Assembly (NCBI GenBank): GCA_010279815.1
Contig: QEOQ01000092.1
Coordinates: 289,146 to 353,145, forward strand
Direction of reading: 5' to 3'
Length of the DNA: 64,000 bases
Source of the DNA: Brachionus plicatilis
Lineage: Eukaryota > Rotifera > Eurotatoria > Ploima > Brachionidae
The notes beneath the pieces are model-generated. The model was not told the DNA's origin. It was given only the letters and a program-made list of their open reading frames with translations, and did no database searches. Shown here in pieces: positions 44,815-55,699 of the stretch (positions within the stretch are counted from its first letter, which is position 1; each line of letters begins with the position of its first letter). The position numbers and the translations under genes were made by a program.

Positions 44815-45061
44815 ACTTCCGCACTAGGTGAAACAAAAGTTATAATTTTTTTCCTTTTTGTGTTGGAACATTTGCATGAAATAGCATAATGCCAAAATAT
44901 TTATAATTTAAGCAAAAATTTAATTTTATTTTTATAAACCTTTGGCAAATTGAGTTAAGATCTTTGGTCAACATTTTTCTGGTAATTAATTGAGCTTCTC
45001 TAGGCTATTTGGGTTATTGCTCCTTGGCTTCTTTTTCTTTTCCAAATGTTTTATAATAGTT

Positions 45062-45368
45062 CAGACTTGTTTATAAGTCACAGTTTTAAGTCTAAATCAC
45101 AAAAATTTAAGTCAAAGTTACGACTTGCACAAAAATTTTTATCAATATCTGCTTCATCAGGACCAATTGAAATAATTTTTTTTTCTAAATATGGTCACAT
45201 TAATAGACTACATAGGTCAAGATTAACAGCCAGGAATTTGGAAGCAACTACTTTATTGGTATCAAATATGGATTTATAAAATCATTGACTTGACTTAAAA
45301 AAAAAAAAAAAAAATTTTAAGTCATTGACTTGACTTGACTTAAGACTTGTGACTGAAAAACAAATCTG
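45062..45368. mobile_element. hAT-type MITE of the CAGAGTTG family, 307 bp, perfect 8-bp duplication
   Basis: Ends cagacttgtttataagtcac and (reverse-complemented) cagatttgtttttcagtcac. taatagtt flanks both sides (45,054-45,061 and 45,369-45,376). The right half repeats gacttgactt. The 77-codon ORF across it is accidental. Gives the class of the related copies at 5552 and 3485. Confidence 0.8.
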
Positions 45369-45876
45369 TAATAGTTTATTTTTGGTTGATATGATAATGC
45401 ATTTTTTGTGATATCTGCCATTTTTTCTTCTCTCTCTTTAAAAGCTCCTAAAAGTATTTTAGCATTTGAATTTTATTCCAGGTCTTTATCACTGAATGCA
45501 ACGATATGTTTTCAATATTATTTTTTTCACAACCATGTGCATTAACTTTTATCATAATTTTCATGATTTAATTCAACAATTTGATTATTTGAACTCAACT
45601 GTTATTTAAATTTAATACCTAATTAAAAAAATCTGATCTGTTAAGGAGGAAAATCGGAAGCCTTTTTTTTCATCTTCAATAAAAAAATAATGTTCATTTT
45701 CGACAACAAAAACTGATTTCTTTAAACAGTGGTAAGGAGAAAGTTCCTAATAGAGAATTTAAAAAAAAAGAGAACATTTTTTGACATTTTTTAATTGTAA
45801 GCATAAATTTTATCCATCAAAAAATTAGACAAACCACTTATAAAAATTTCTAAATTTAATTTATTACATTCTAAAT

Positions 45877-47363
45877 AATGCTTTTATAAAAGGTTCAGAA
45901 TGGCTTAATTACGCAATTTTACATTAATTTTAGTAAGCTAACTTAATCTTAATTGAATATTTGTAGATAAGGATATGAAATTTGTACCAAAAATTACGTG
46001 AGATTACATTAAAATACGTAAATTTTAGTAAAATGGTTCCTAAATGCTTACGGACAAAAAAATGAGATTTTGGTAAAAAAAATGGTAGTGAGGTGTTCTG
46101 TTGATTACGAGGTGTCAAAATATTACTTGAGGTTTTAAACATTGCCAAATACATGGTCTAACCATTTTAAACAAGCTCAAGTAAAAGGAATAGCAGATTT
46201 TTAAATTCAAGTTGCCATGAACTGAACCAAGATGCTACTCATAAAATAACTAAAGTTTATAAACCAAAAAAGAAAAAAAAAACAATCGAAACAATAGAAA
46301 AGATAAAGGTTTATTTTTTTTTATATATTAAAATTGTCTTAAGTCTTTTTATTGTCAAATAAACTAGTTGAAAGAATTTCTTCTTTTTTTTATATTTAAA
46401 TCTTAAAATCTCAAAAACCAATAAAACTGGCCATAAGACAAAGCTGAAATTTAGATTCTACGGGTAAGATTTACCCAAATGACATGTCTTTTAAAATTCA
46501 GATAAAAAGTCCATGGGGGGTGTTTAGAGGTTCAAACATTTTGACCATATTTTTTGATTTTTTGCTCCAAATTCAATCAAGGAGAAATAAGTTGCTAGGT
46601 CGAATCTTAATATTTTTGACGGTAATTAAAAATTTAAAATAATATGGTAGGGGTGCAGGTTAATTTCTAAAAATACGACCTGTCGTGAAACTTTAAAAAC
46701 TGTTTTTTTGGATATTTGCAGGTTTAATAAAATAAATAAAGCAAAAGCTATTCCTCATTAAAAAGAGTTCAAAGAGACTAATTTTTTGAGATATAATTGG
46801 AATTAACCAAGATTTTTTTTTTCGAAATACGACCGAGTGTGATTTTTAGTCAAAAATGTGGGATGTGCATTTTTCAGGTATCCATTTTCATTACGAAAAA
46901 TATTCAAAAAACCAACAAATGACCCATATTTTCTTCAAATATCTTTAAAAATTATTATCAGAAAGAAAGAGCACTTAAATTAAAATAAAATTTTTATTTA
47001 TGTATCTTAGATACCAAATTAGTCTTAATTTTATCCAGTTCAGAGTGAATTCGTGATTTTCTTAGTCTACAAAATCTGAAACCTTTAAAAATAATAAAAT
47101 TGATTTATTTTTTTAAAAAAATCTTCATTTACCAAATTTTACCAAAAATTTTGTAATTTTACTGAAATTTGAGTACGAAACGGTAAGGAATATTGAAACT
47201 TTTTTTAAATTTTGCATAATAAAATTAAACAAATATTTTGGAAGAGAATTACGTAATTTTTCGCAAAATTACATATCCTTACCGACTAAAATTCTCATAA
47301 GCTTACTAAAAATAATGCAAATTACGTAATTTAGCCCATTCTGGACCCTTTATAAAAGCACTG
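45877..47363. mobile_element. TIR element of about 1.5 kb
   Basis: The right end, reverse-complemented, reads cagtgcttttataaagggtc followed by cagaatgg; the left end reads taatgcttttataaaaggtt followed by cagaatgg. Inverted similarity continues through tttttagtaagct and taaggatatg. CAGTG suggests a Tc1-type element, though TA duplications are not clear. The interior is non-coding. Confidence 0.6.
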
Positions 47364-47734
47364 TCCTTTTTTCCTGATTATTTATTCAGAATTCTTTGTT
47401 TTGCTGTTTAAAGTTTTAATTTGTTCACCATTGAATGGCCTGGTTTAATTCGCAAACTTTATTATACCTTCTTGGTAAGTCTAATTTTTCTCTTTTTTTT
47501 GCTATCTTCGCTATTTTAATAGGGTATCGGTGGTTTTTTAAACAGCGGGCTTGCTTTGCTCTTCAGCACCTGACGGTTTCCTAATTTAATTATCTTAATT
47601 TTTTAACATCCATTTTTATAAAATATATTGCTGAAATTAATGTCTGAACAAAAATAAAAATTTTTGTCAAAGATTTTCATTAATGAAGATATTATCTAAA
47701 TGATATTTAAAGATTTTTTTTTTTTATTGTGTAG
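47364..47734. other. Spacer between TIR element and LINE
   Basis: AT-rich, no feature recognised. Confidence 0.35.
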
Positions 47735-49432
47735 CTGGTCGAGCTCAAGCTCCTTCAGCAAAGTTAAAAAGTTTTAAATTATATTACAAAATATTAAAAA
47801 AAAAAAAATAAAAAATTATTAAGAATAAGATAGTATCGTTAAAAATTTAAAAATAAATTCAAAAATTAGATAAAACAGGAGTTTGAATAAGTGGATATAG
47901 TTGATCAATTATAAGATAATAACCGCACAATGGAGTAGGATATGTTATATCTCTAGACTCAAAGTTGAGTTTAAACTAGTTCACAAGTCGACAGGTTAGG
48001 GGAACTTGCTTCTACAGACTTCTTCTAATATGTATAATTCTCGCCTAAATCAAACAAACGGTTATCGACCCTGTGCAACTTCAAATCTTTAAGGGTACAG
48101 TTGAATAACCTTTCGGAGGGGATGTCATATTTAAGTTTAAGGATACTACGTGTAGCAGAGTTTTGGATAACTTGGAGTTTCTTTAAATTACTTTCGCTAT
48201 ATACATTTAAACAAGGAAAGAAATAGTCAATAACTGAACCTATAAGGGATTTGTAAATTGAGCTTAGAGTGGTTTTACTCAGACCCCATTTTTTATTAGA
48301 GAGAATTTTAATGATGTTTAGCCGGGACTGATATTTTTGTTTAATTTCACTAACCTGATTAATGAAGTTTAATCTTTCATCAAATGTTACGCCTAGGAAT
48401 TTAATGGATTTTGAGTAGGGAAGATTTTTGTTAAAGAATTTAAGCTTGAGTTTAGGTAATGTGCTGCTTTTTGAAAATATTATACAAGAGGATTTTTCGA
48501 CTGAAATTTTCATTTTCCATTTGGTTAGCCATGGCTCTAATTCACTCAAGTATTTATTAATTTGTGATTCGATATTACCCTTTTTCTTAAAGATAAAAAA
48601 TGTCACTAAGTCATCTGCAAATAGAAGGGAGTAGCAGGTATTAGTCTTGTCTTTTTTTGGAATGTCATTAATAAATATGTTGAACAGCAAACGGCTAAGT
48701 ACAGATCCCTGAGGAATCCTGCACTGATTTTGAAAGAACCACTAAGTATATTATTAACATTTACATTGAATACTCTTGAGCTTAAGAATGATATGACCCA
48801 AGATGTGATATATTTTGGTACGTCTAGCTTAATAAGTTTAAATATTAACCCTTTGTGCCAAACTCGGTAACAATGTGCGGAACCCTGATTGTTCGTTGCA
48901 GATAATTCCCTTACTTTCGACAAACTTATATAACCTATTAAAAATTAAACGTTCTAAGACTTTACCTAAACAACTTGTAATACTTATGAGGCGATAATTA
49001 GAGGGATTTCTGTCAAGCCCTGATTTTTTTGGAATCATTGTGATGTGAGCAGTTTTCCAAGCTCTTGGGACTTCTCCTTTAGTGAGACTCAGGTTAAAAA
49101 GCGTTAGGATGGCATTTAGAGTTTTGTTCGGAATATTTTTTAGAAACAAATTATAAATTCTATCTGGACCTGGGGCTGAGAAGTCCTTTTTAAGCTTCTT
49201 GTAACTCATTAATACTAATTGGTTCAAAAGTCGAATTTGATTCTTTTTGGCTAGTGAATTCATAAACAGTGTTGTCAACCTCGGTTTCAAACCTTTGAGA
49301 GTCACATTTATTAGGGCTAAAAATCTGATCAAGAATCTTCCCAAAAATATTCCCCTTCTCCTTGTCAGTTTTAATTTTTTGGTTGTTATGAACTAGAGTT
49401 GGAATTTTATTAGAATATTTAGAGGTGCGCAT
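47735..49432 (-). pseudogene. Jockey/I-type LINE relic, copy 2 (RT and C-terminus)
   Basis: Minus strand, from 49,432 down: linker (NSTFEPISINELQEA), FSAPGPDRIYNLFLKNIP, GEVPRAWKTAHITMIPKK, NYRLISITSCLGKVLERLIF, NEQSGF, then a frameshift, GLIFKLIKLDVPKYITSWV and FLSSRVFNV, another frameshift, and a 221-codon piece with LFNIFINDIPKK, the catalytic box LLFADD (about 48,615), KFLGVTFDERLNF and the C-terminal SATRSILKLKYDIPSERLF. RT motif A is missing through a deletion near 48,900. The 3' UTR is at 47,735-48,024 (agctcaagctccttca). Better preserved than copy 1. Confidence 0.8.
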
Positions 49433-49457
49433 TTTATTTATTTTATTCCAAAATGGT

Positions 49458-49787
49458 CTACTTACTACTTAGACTTAGATTGATTGAGAGAACTGTTTTT
49501 ATAAAAAAAGCTATAGTTTCAACTTTGATGATCACTTTAGAAATTTCATAATATCTGTTTAATTTTCTCCATAGATAATTGTTCATTTTTCTAATTAGTT
49601 TGTAGAAAATTCCAGCACGCCATAGTTTATCAAATGCTTTACTGGCATCAAGACTTATTAGATAATAATGATTGACGACTTCGTTTGCTAAAAAATAGCA
49701 ATGTTTAAATGAACTTTTTTTTGTATCCAAATTGATTGCTATGTATGCCATCAAAAACAATCGTCTTGGCCAAAATAAGTGTCCCAA
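49458..49787 (-). pseudogene. LINE reverse transcriptase fragment of a second family
   Basis: The minus frame contains YYLISLDASKAFDKLWRAGI followed by FYKLIRK, i.e. RT motif A and the following helix, after an IHSNQFGYKK-like frame-shifted stretch. The DASKAFDK type differs from the adjoining jockey/I-type LINE and resembles 27,725-28,260. It ends abruptly where copy 2 begins. Confidence 0.65.
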
Positions 49788-49954
49788 AAATGGTTGCTAA
49801 ACATGTAGATACTGTGAAAGGTCTTCAATCTGATGGATCATTTGATAATCCTTTTTTAGGAATAGATTTTTAAAACAATACTTTTTGATTAAAGAATGTG
49901 TTAAGAAAAGCAAAATAATTTATTTAAACGGAAAATTTTTGAAAATGTTTTTTT

Positions 49955-51442
49955 TTATTTGGAATGGAATAGTAAATGTCGATCAAGATCTTGTTTTCTA
50001 GAAAAGGAAGAAAAACAAATTTGACAAACAGAATCTTGTTCTTTTACTTGATGCACAATCATGTGACGTTTGAGCTGATCGACCTTTGAAAACGTCACCA
50101 AACATAAATGACAACGAACAGGTCGTTTGACATTAGTTGTCAAGTGCGTATTTTTGTGGGAATTCAACTCGAAAAAAGTCCTGAACGAAAAGCCGCACAA
50201 ATTACATTGATTTAAAGAGTTCGTTTGGTTTAGGTAACAAAATGAGAGTTTCATCAAATTTTCTTTTTTAAGTAGCTGGTCGTCTAAACATTTTGTGAGC
50301 TCAATTGGAAAATTAAATTTCGTACTTGACAATTTGTTCGGATGGCACATGGAATTGTGCTCATTAGGATGAATTAAAAATGGCGAATATTGTACCAGAG
50401 TCTCTTCTCTTTCAAAGTCTATTTTTTTCTGCTTCATTGATAAAATTTTCAGAGCAATGTCATCAATTTTGAGGCCGTTAACGCTTCTTTTTCCATAACT
50501 CACATGGGGACTGATTATCGAGTCAATTAAATAGCTAGTGTTAAATGGCAGCATTTGTTCTTGCAAAAATCTATGCTGACTTTTGTGAAGTTCATAAAGT
50601 TGTGGGTCTTCAAAAGTAAAACTACACTGTGCACAATAAAAAGTTGGCTTTGCTTTAACGCTGCACTGTTTGTAATGAGAGTTGATGTTCGATTCATCGA
50701 TAAATTGGTCACAAACGCAGCAAACTAGTTTGAACAAAGGACTGTGTTTGGAATGGAGATGAACTTTTACGTAATGATCTTTGGCTTTTTCTAATGTACC
50801 AAAAAAAATGCACTTGTCTTTGCTGCTGCATAGTGAACATTTGAAGTTTTTTTCCTGCAAGTGCTCACCTAAATGAAGCGTTAAGTCTTGAACAGAGGAA
50901 AATGTGCACCGACATTGCCAGCATATCAGACAATTACTCTTCATGTGTTCAGTCCAGATGTGAACCAAGTACTCAGAATCAGAGACAAAATTGCCACAAC
51001 ATTCTTTACATTTTTTTACACTGTTTCCCACTACTATAAAAAACTGGACAAAATTTTTTTCTTTTTTTCTCCAATTGTTGCTTGTTGGATGCTCGATTGT
51101 TGAATTTTCGTAGTCTATCATGCTGCAAAAAGGCACATGTGTCCTCACATGCTTCTTGCAGTGTTTTTTTAGGTGCACAAATTGAACAAACTTTTTGCTG
51201 CACAAACGGCACCGGTAAGGCTTTTCATTTAAGTGAATTTTCATCAGGTGAATTCTTAGCTTGTGGCAAGATTGGAACATTTTGTGACAGTATGGACACA
51301 TGTTTTTAGGATTGGCCGGATTGTGAATAATTTGAGAGTGGATTATTTCGTCGGCCTTGTATCGCAGACGCTTGCGACAAATTATGCATTTATACTTTGA
51401 ATTGAACAGATCCAATTTTTGCATCACATCTTTGTTTATCAT
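49955..51442 (-). CDS. C2H2 zinc-finger protein, 495 aa, single exon
   Basis: Probable nuclear DNA-binding regulator; target unknown. About eleven C2H2 or C2H2-like fingers: three tandem near the N-terminus (YKCIICRKRL..., MCPYCHKMF..., YRCRLCSKKF...), then KKCKECCGNF, LICWQCRCTF, FKCSLCSS (long loop), LVCCVCDQF (last ligand Cys), FYCAQCSFTF, a about 110-aa linker without fingers, and a C-terminal triplet QCNLCGFSF, RCHLCLVTF, VCQICFSSF ending HLLFHSK. The ATG at 51,442 is the first in frame after a stop; the ORF extends 14 codons further only with a TTG. Intact, coding-like, no sign of transposon origin. Linkers are not of the TGEKP type, so not a KRAB-like tandem array. Confidence 0.88.
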   Translation of the reverse strand: MINKDVMQKLDLFNSKYKCIICRKRLRYKADEIIHSQIIHNPANPKNMCPYCHKMFQSCHKLRIHLMKIHLNEKPYRCRLCSKKFVQFVHLKKHCKKHVRTHVPFCSMIDYENSTIEHPTSNNWRKKEKNFVQFFIVVGNSVKKCKECCGNFVSDSEYLVHIWTEHMKSNCLICWQCRCTFSSVQDLTLHLGEHLQEKNFKCSLCSSKDKCIFFGTLEKAKDHYVKVHLHSKHSPLFKLVCCVCDQFIDESNINSHYKQCSVKAKPTFYCAQCSFTFEDPQLYELHKSQHRFLQEQMLPFNTSYLIDSIISPHVSYGKRSVNGLKIDDIALKILSMKQKKIDFEREETLVQYSPFLIHPNEHNSMCHPNKLSSTKFNFPIELTKCLDDQLLKKENLMKLSFCYLNQTNSLNQCNLCGFSFRTFFELNSHKNTHLTTNVKRPVRCHLCLVTFSKVDQLKRHMIVHQVKEQDSVCQICFSSFSRKQDLDRHLLFHSK

Positions 51443-51484
51443 TTTGAATTTGTTTGCCAATTCCAAAAATTTTGTAGCTTTCAA

Positions 51485-51729
51485 TCGGCAGTTTTTTTCT
51501 TTGGTTTTGTTTATTTGTTAAAGCTCTTTGAGATTAAAAAATAAATAAATAAAAGCCAGTGTGACAAAATATTGAAAGACAAAATATATAGAAAAAAAAA
51601 AACATCGAATTTACCAGGAAAAAAAAATGTAGAAAAAAAAATTTAAAGTAATAACAAAATTATAGAAAGAATAAATAGTCAAATTAATTTTTTTTTCAAT
51701 TTTTTTCTTCACCAATAAGTAAATTATTT
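51485..51729. promoter_or_regulatory. 5' flank of the zinc-finger gene
   Basis: AT-rich sequence between the zinc-finger gene and the pogo relic; probable promoter by position only. Confidence 0.25.
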
Positions 51730-52519
51730 CAGTCGAATAACAAGACCCCATATAACGAGCTGTACTACCGGAACCCATTACGAGCAATAGAAAAATATAT
51801 AAAAATTGTTTCGATAAAACGAAAATTGTTAGAACGAGCTGTTTTTGAAAAACCGCTTAATTATTTTCTTAAGAAAAAAAACTTTATGTAACGAGCTCAA
51901 AAAAATTTTCCAAATGTAATTACAAAAAGAAAGATTAAAAAAATTTGAATTAAACAATTAATAACCGATAACGAGCAAGAAATTTTTTTGTTGCACACTT
52001 TAATAATGAAAAAAAAAACAATAAACTTATTTTCTTTAATCATTATAAATTGATAAGAATTATTGATAGTAGTTTTATTAAAAAATGTCAAAATATATTG
52101 CTCAAAAAAATAAAAAGTGTATCTCGCTTGAGACTAAACTCGAATTAATAAAAAAACATAGCAATCAAAAAGTAACTACCACTTTACTCGCAAAAGAATA
52201 TGGAATTAGCACATCGACAATATCAACACGATTCTTTCCTCAAAGGCAAAAGTTTTAGAGCATTATGAAAAGAAACTTATGCGTTCCTAACAAAAAAAAG
52301 AATTAAATTGTCCAGTTACGATGATGTCGATAACAAAGATTTATTACTGAATTTATCAAATAATTTTTATTTTGCTAACCATTTGTTTATTTTTGTTTAA
52401 TAAAATTTTAGAAACCAAAAATGTCCATATTTTTTTAATGGGGTTATGACAGAGCGAAGTTCGATTCAACGAGCAGGAGAATTTTCGCCCGACTTGCTCG
52501 TTATATCGAGGTTCGACTG
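51730..52519 (+). mobile_element. Pogo/Tigger-type DNA transposon relic
   Basis: The right end, reverse-complemented, reads cagtcgaacctcgatataac followed by gagcaag. The left end reads cagtcgaataacaagacccc followed by atataacgag. CAGTCGAACCTCGATATAACGAG-like termini are a hallmark of pogo elements. TA follows the right end. Encloses the HTH fragment at 52,085-52,258. Confidence 0.7.
52085..52258 (+). pseudogene. Pogo-type transposase N-terminal HTH fragment
   Basis: 57 codons from an ATG: ISLETKLELIKKHSNQK, then LAKEYGISTSTISTRF, the CENP-B/pogo N-terminal helix-turn-helix pattern (K.ei...e.G.....lA..ygis.stvs). A stop follows, and the rest of the transposase is absent. Confidence 0.7.
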
Positions 52520-52521
52520 TA

Positions 52522-53993
52522 CCAATACCTTCTAAAAATATTCCAATACTCTCACTTCTATAATATGTCACTAATCGTAAAATTATTAAATTATTCTCAT
52601 ATTTGTCTTTTTTTGGTTTAAATTGTTCACCGTTTTGTATTCTAAGATCTCTCCTGAGTAATTCTACAACTTTTGGAACAGTTAAATGTTTTCTAAAGTC
52701 TAATTGAATCTGGCAAGAATTGGATTTGGTGATGAATAATTATTATTTTGTCTTAAAAAATTTTTGTTCATTTTTAAGCTTAATTTTTAATTAAAATCTT
52801 TAGCCAAAGTCTATATTTTTTGTACCTATATTTTTTTCTACATATAGTCCTTTCTTTATTTTGTCTGCCTCCTAAATAAAAATTTAGTAAAATTAAAATG
52901 TAGAAGAAAAGTAAAATTGATGCGTTGAAAAAAGTAATGTGAGGTAAAAAATTGAGATTAATGTTACACTTTTGAAGCCAAAGGAGCCACTTTCTAATAG
53001 AAATAAAATTTGCTAAAACATAAACTCTGCTTTAGTAGTGAAATGTGTCAGCTTTTAGAAAATATTTCCATTAATTAAATATAGAGTTTGAAGTGAATGG
53101 AGAAAAAAGAACAACTGTTACTATTTGAATGAATCGATTAATCATTTGCTGCATAATAGACTCAACAAGAATATGACTTCAATTTAATATCTTAAAATAT
53201 ATCTTAATAATATTCACATAAAACGGAAACCACTCTATCAAAATTAACACCATATCTTGATCAAAACCAACAAGTAATAATGAAAAAAACCGACTGCCGC
53301 TCAAAATGCGAAACTAATGCAATTTTAAAGTTTTGAATGAATTTGGTTGCTGGCTAATTGGAACCTGATGCTGTTTGTTGGAGTTTTACGCAAATTCCTT
53401 CTTAATTAAAAACTTGAAAATAACTCAAAAAAAAAAGACCAAACAATTTGGAAATTTTGAATTTTTTGAGCAGCTGGTCCTTGACATTTACCTGAACCGC
53501 ATTATTCAAATCTTGGTATACTTTAAATGTGTTCGAAAAAAAGGCCAAGAGTAATTTAGAACTATCAATCTTTTTTTTTTGTTTAATTCAAATTTGTGAG
53601 CATGTGTTCAAGTTTTCTAGAAAAAAATTCAAATTAAAAATAAAAAATCACCGCTTCATAATGAGACACCTGTGATTATTCAATTTTTGAAAACCAATCG
53701 AAGTAAAATTATAAATTAAATAGAAAATTTTCATATTTTTTTGCATTTTTCTAAATGCTCAACAACAATCCAAGCAAGCTTATGCTTCCACGCTGGATAT
53801 GTATAAATTAAATTTTTCGATTATTTTCTTAAGGATCAGAGCACAAATTGAAAAGATTGATAAATAAAAAAAATTAGGTAATAGCTTATCGATCTCAAGA
53901 TAAATCATTTGTTGATCTTGAATGACTTTATGAGTAAATACATGATGGAGAAAAATTCTCTTTTTTTTTTATAAAACAAATATTTTACTTTTT
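52522..53993. other. Gene-free AT-rich stretch
   Basis: About 1.5 kb with no supported gene, RNA or repeat arms. Confidence 0.4.
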
Positions 53994-54151
53994 TTCTCTG
54001 ACAAGTCTAACTCCGTGTAGATCAGCGCAATTTACATTCTTTCATTCTCACATTCTGTACTTGCTGATCACTTCTTTCTGCACTAGAATCATCTCATAGA
54101 AAGCTAATTACTGTCAGTGATAGTAATCATTAGGCGATGAACTCAAATATT
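53994..54151. repeat. Dispersed repeat, copy 2 (partner at 2430-2697)
   Basis: Ends ctgacaagtctaac and ggcgatgaactcaaat as in copy 1, with a shorter and diverged core. Confidence 0.55.
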
Positions 54152-55699
54152 AAAATTTTGAAGTTAAAAAAAGATGTCCATGTCTAAAACTCAAAAAATT
54201 TAAATAAAGTCCAAGTCTGCTCTTTATTTTTTTTCTCAGTTCCTTTTTTTATAAGACTACATGTTAAAGTGTCATTTATTTTGATCAAATGTTGTTAGAA
54301 AAAATGTCATTAAAATGTATTAATCGTCATAGTAAAAGGATCAGCTGTCATTTTAAAAAATTAAGTGAAAATTTTTAATATAACATAGAACTAAAAAGTA
54401 TTAAAAGATTTTCTTTAAAATTAAATATAATTTATGACTTTAATTGTCGTAAACATTTTAACTTGAAAAAATGAAATATCAAACTTTGATGAAAAAATGT
54501 TCATCATAATAACGTATTCGAATCATTCCTGGAATTTGAATTTGGTTTGAGGAGAGAAAAGTAAAATAGTGAAGAATTTTTGGCTTCCTCAATTTATTTC
54601 CATCAAATAAAGGTAAATAAAAAAGCTGTCAAAAAATAGTTAAAATAAAATGTAAAGATAAAATTAATTAATTTTTTATTTTGAAAATTATTTATAAAAT
54701 AGATTTCTTAATTTTTTTTTAAACTGATAAAATTTATTTTAAAATTGATGATTTTTTTTGTAACTTGACTTTGTGCAATGTATTTAATGACTATTAGCTA
54801 ATTTTATGACAACTAAAACTTTTAATTTACGAATAATACACTAAATTAACTTTTATTATAATTGACGATTTAATATTAACTATTTTTTGAACTACCTGGA
54901 TTGGCAACAAATTCATGTGGTCCTGCATCATGTCTCTTGTGAGTTTTATAAAACTGTGGTGCAAATGTTTGATTTTAGTAAGTAAAACGTTTTTGATTGT
55001 TTTTTTTGTTATTATCAAAAGATTAATGAAATTTGAGACAACTAAAAAAATATTTTTTGAACTTGAGCTTGTTAGAAACGGCAAGAGACTTTATTTTTTT
55101 TTAGAAAATCATTTTTTTGTGACTGTAAATTAATATCGACTAAAAAAAGACAAGACTATCTTCTTTTTTTTTTAGGTTTATTTCAAAATTTAAATGGCTC
55201 TGAGTAATAGAACTTCTTCCGCCATTGTTTTTTTTTTAAATAGTTTTACATTAATAAATTGAATAAATAAATAAGTTTAAATCATTTAAAAAATAATGAG
55301 ATTAAATAAATATCTGATTGCTGTTTTATTTCTATCTGGGCGGACAAACAAAAAAAAATGAAAATTTAATGGTTAAATTTTTGGAAAAATTTTCAAGTTT
55401 GTTTTCAATTTTTGTTTTAAATTACCCAAAAAAAATGAATTAATTAATGTTGTTAAGAATGGGCAAAAAACATTTATTTTGAGTGCATGACTTTTTCTTG
55501 TAGCTGATTGTGTTTTTTTTTTTCTAGCAAAGTTAGAATGAAATAATTTATGCTAATAGAATAAAGTGGACACTTGTTAACAAAAAAAATATTTGAATTT
55601 AACAACAACAACAAAAAGGAGACGAATGGTAATTAATATTACGCATAAGTTTAGCATTTAACAAACAGAATTACGTAATTTTGATTCAAAGCCGATGTT
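54152..55699. other. Gene-free AT-rich stretch
   Basis: Contains aagtccaagtc words near 54,210 recalling the CAGAGTTG MITE family, otherwise nothing recognised. Confidence 0.4.
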
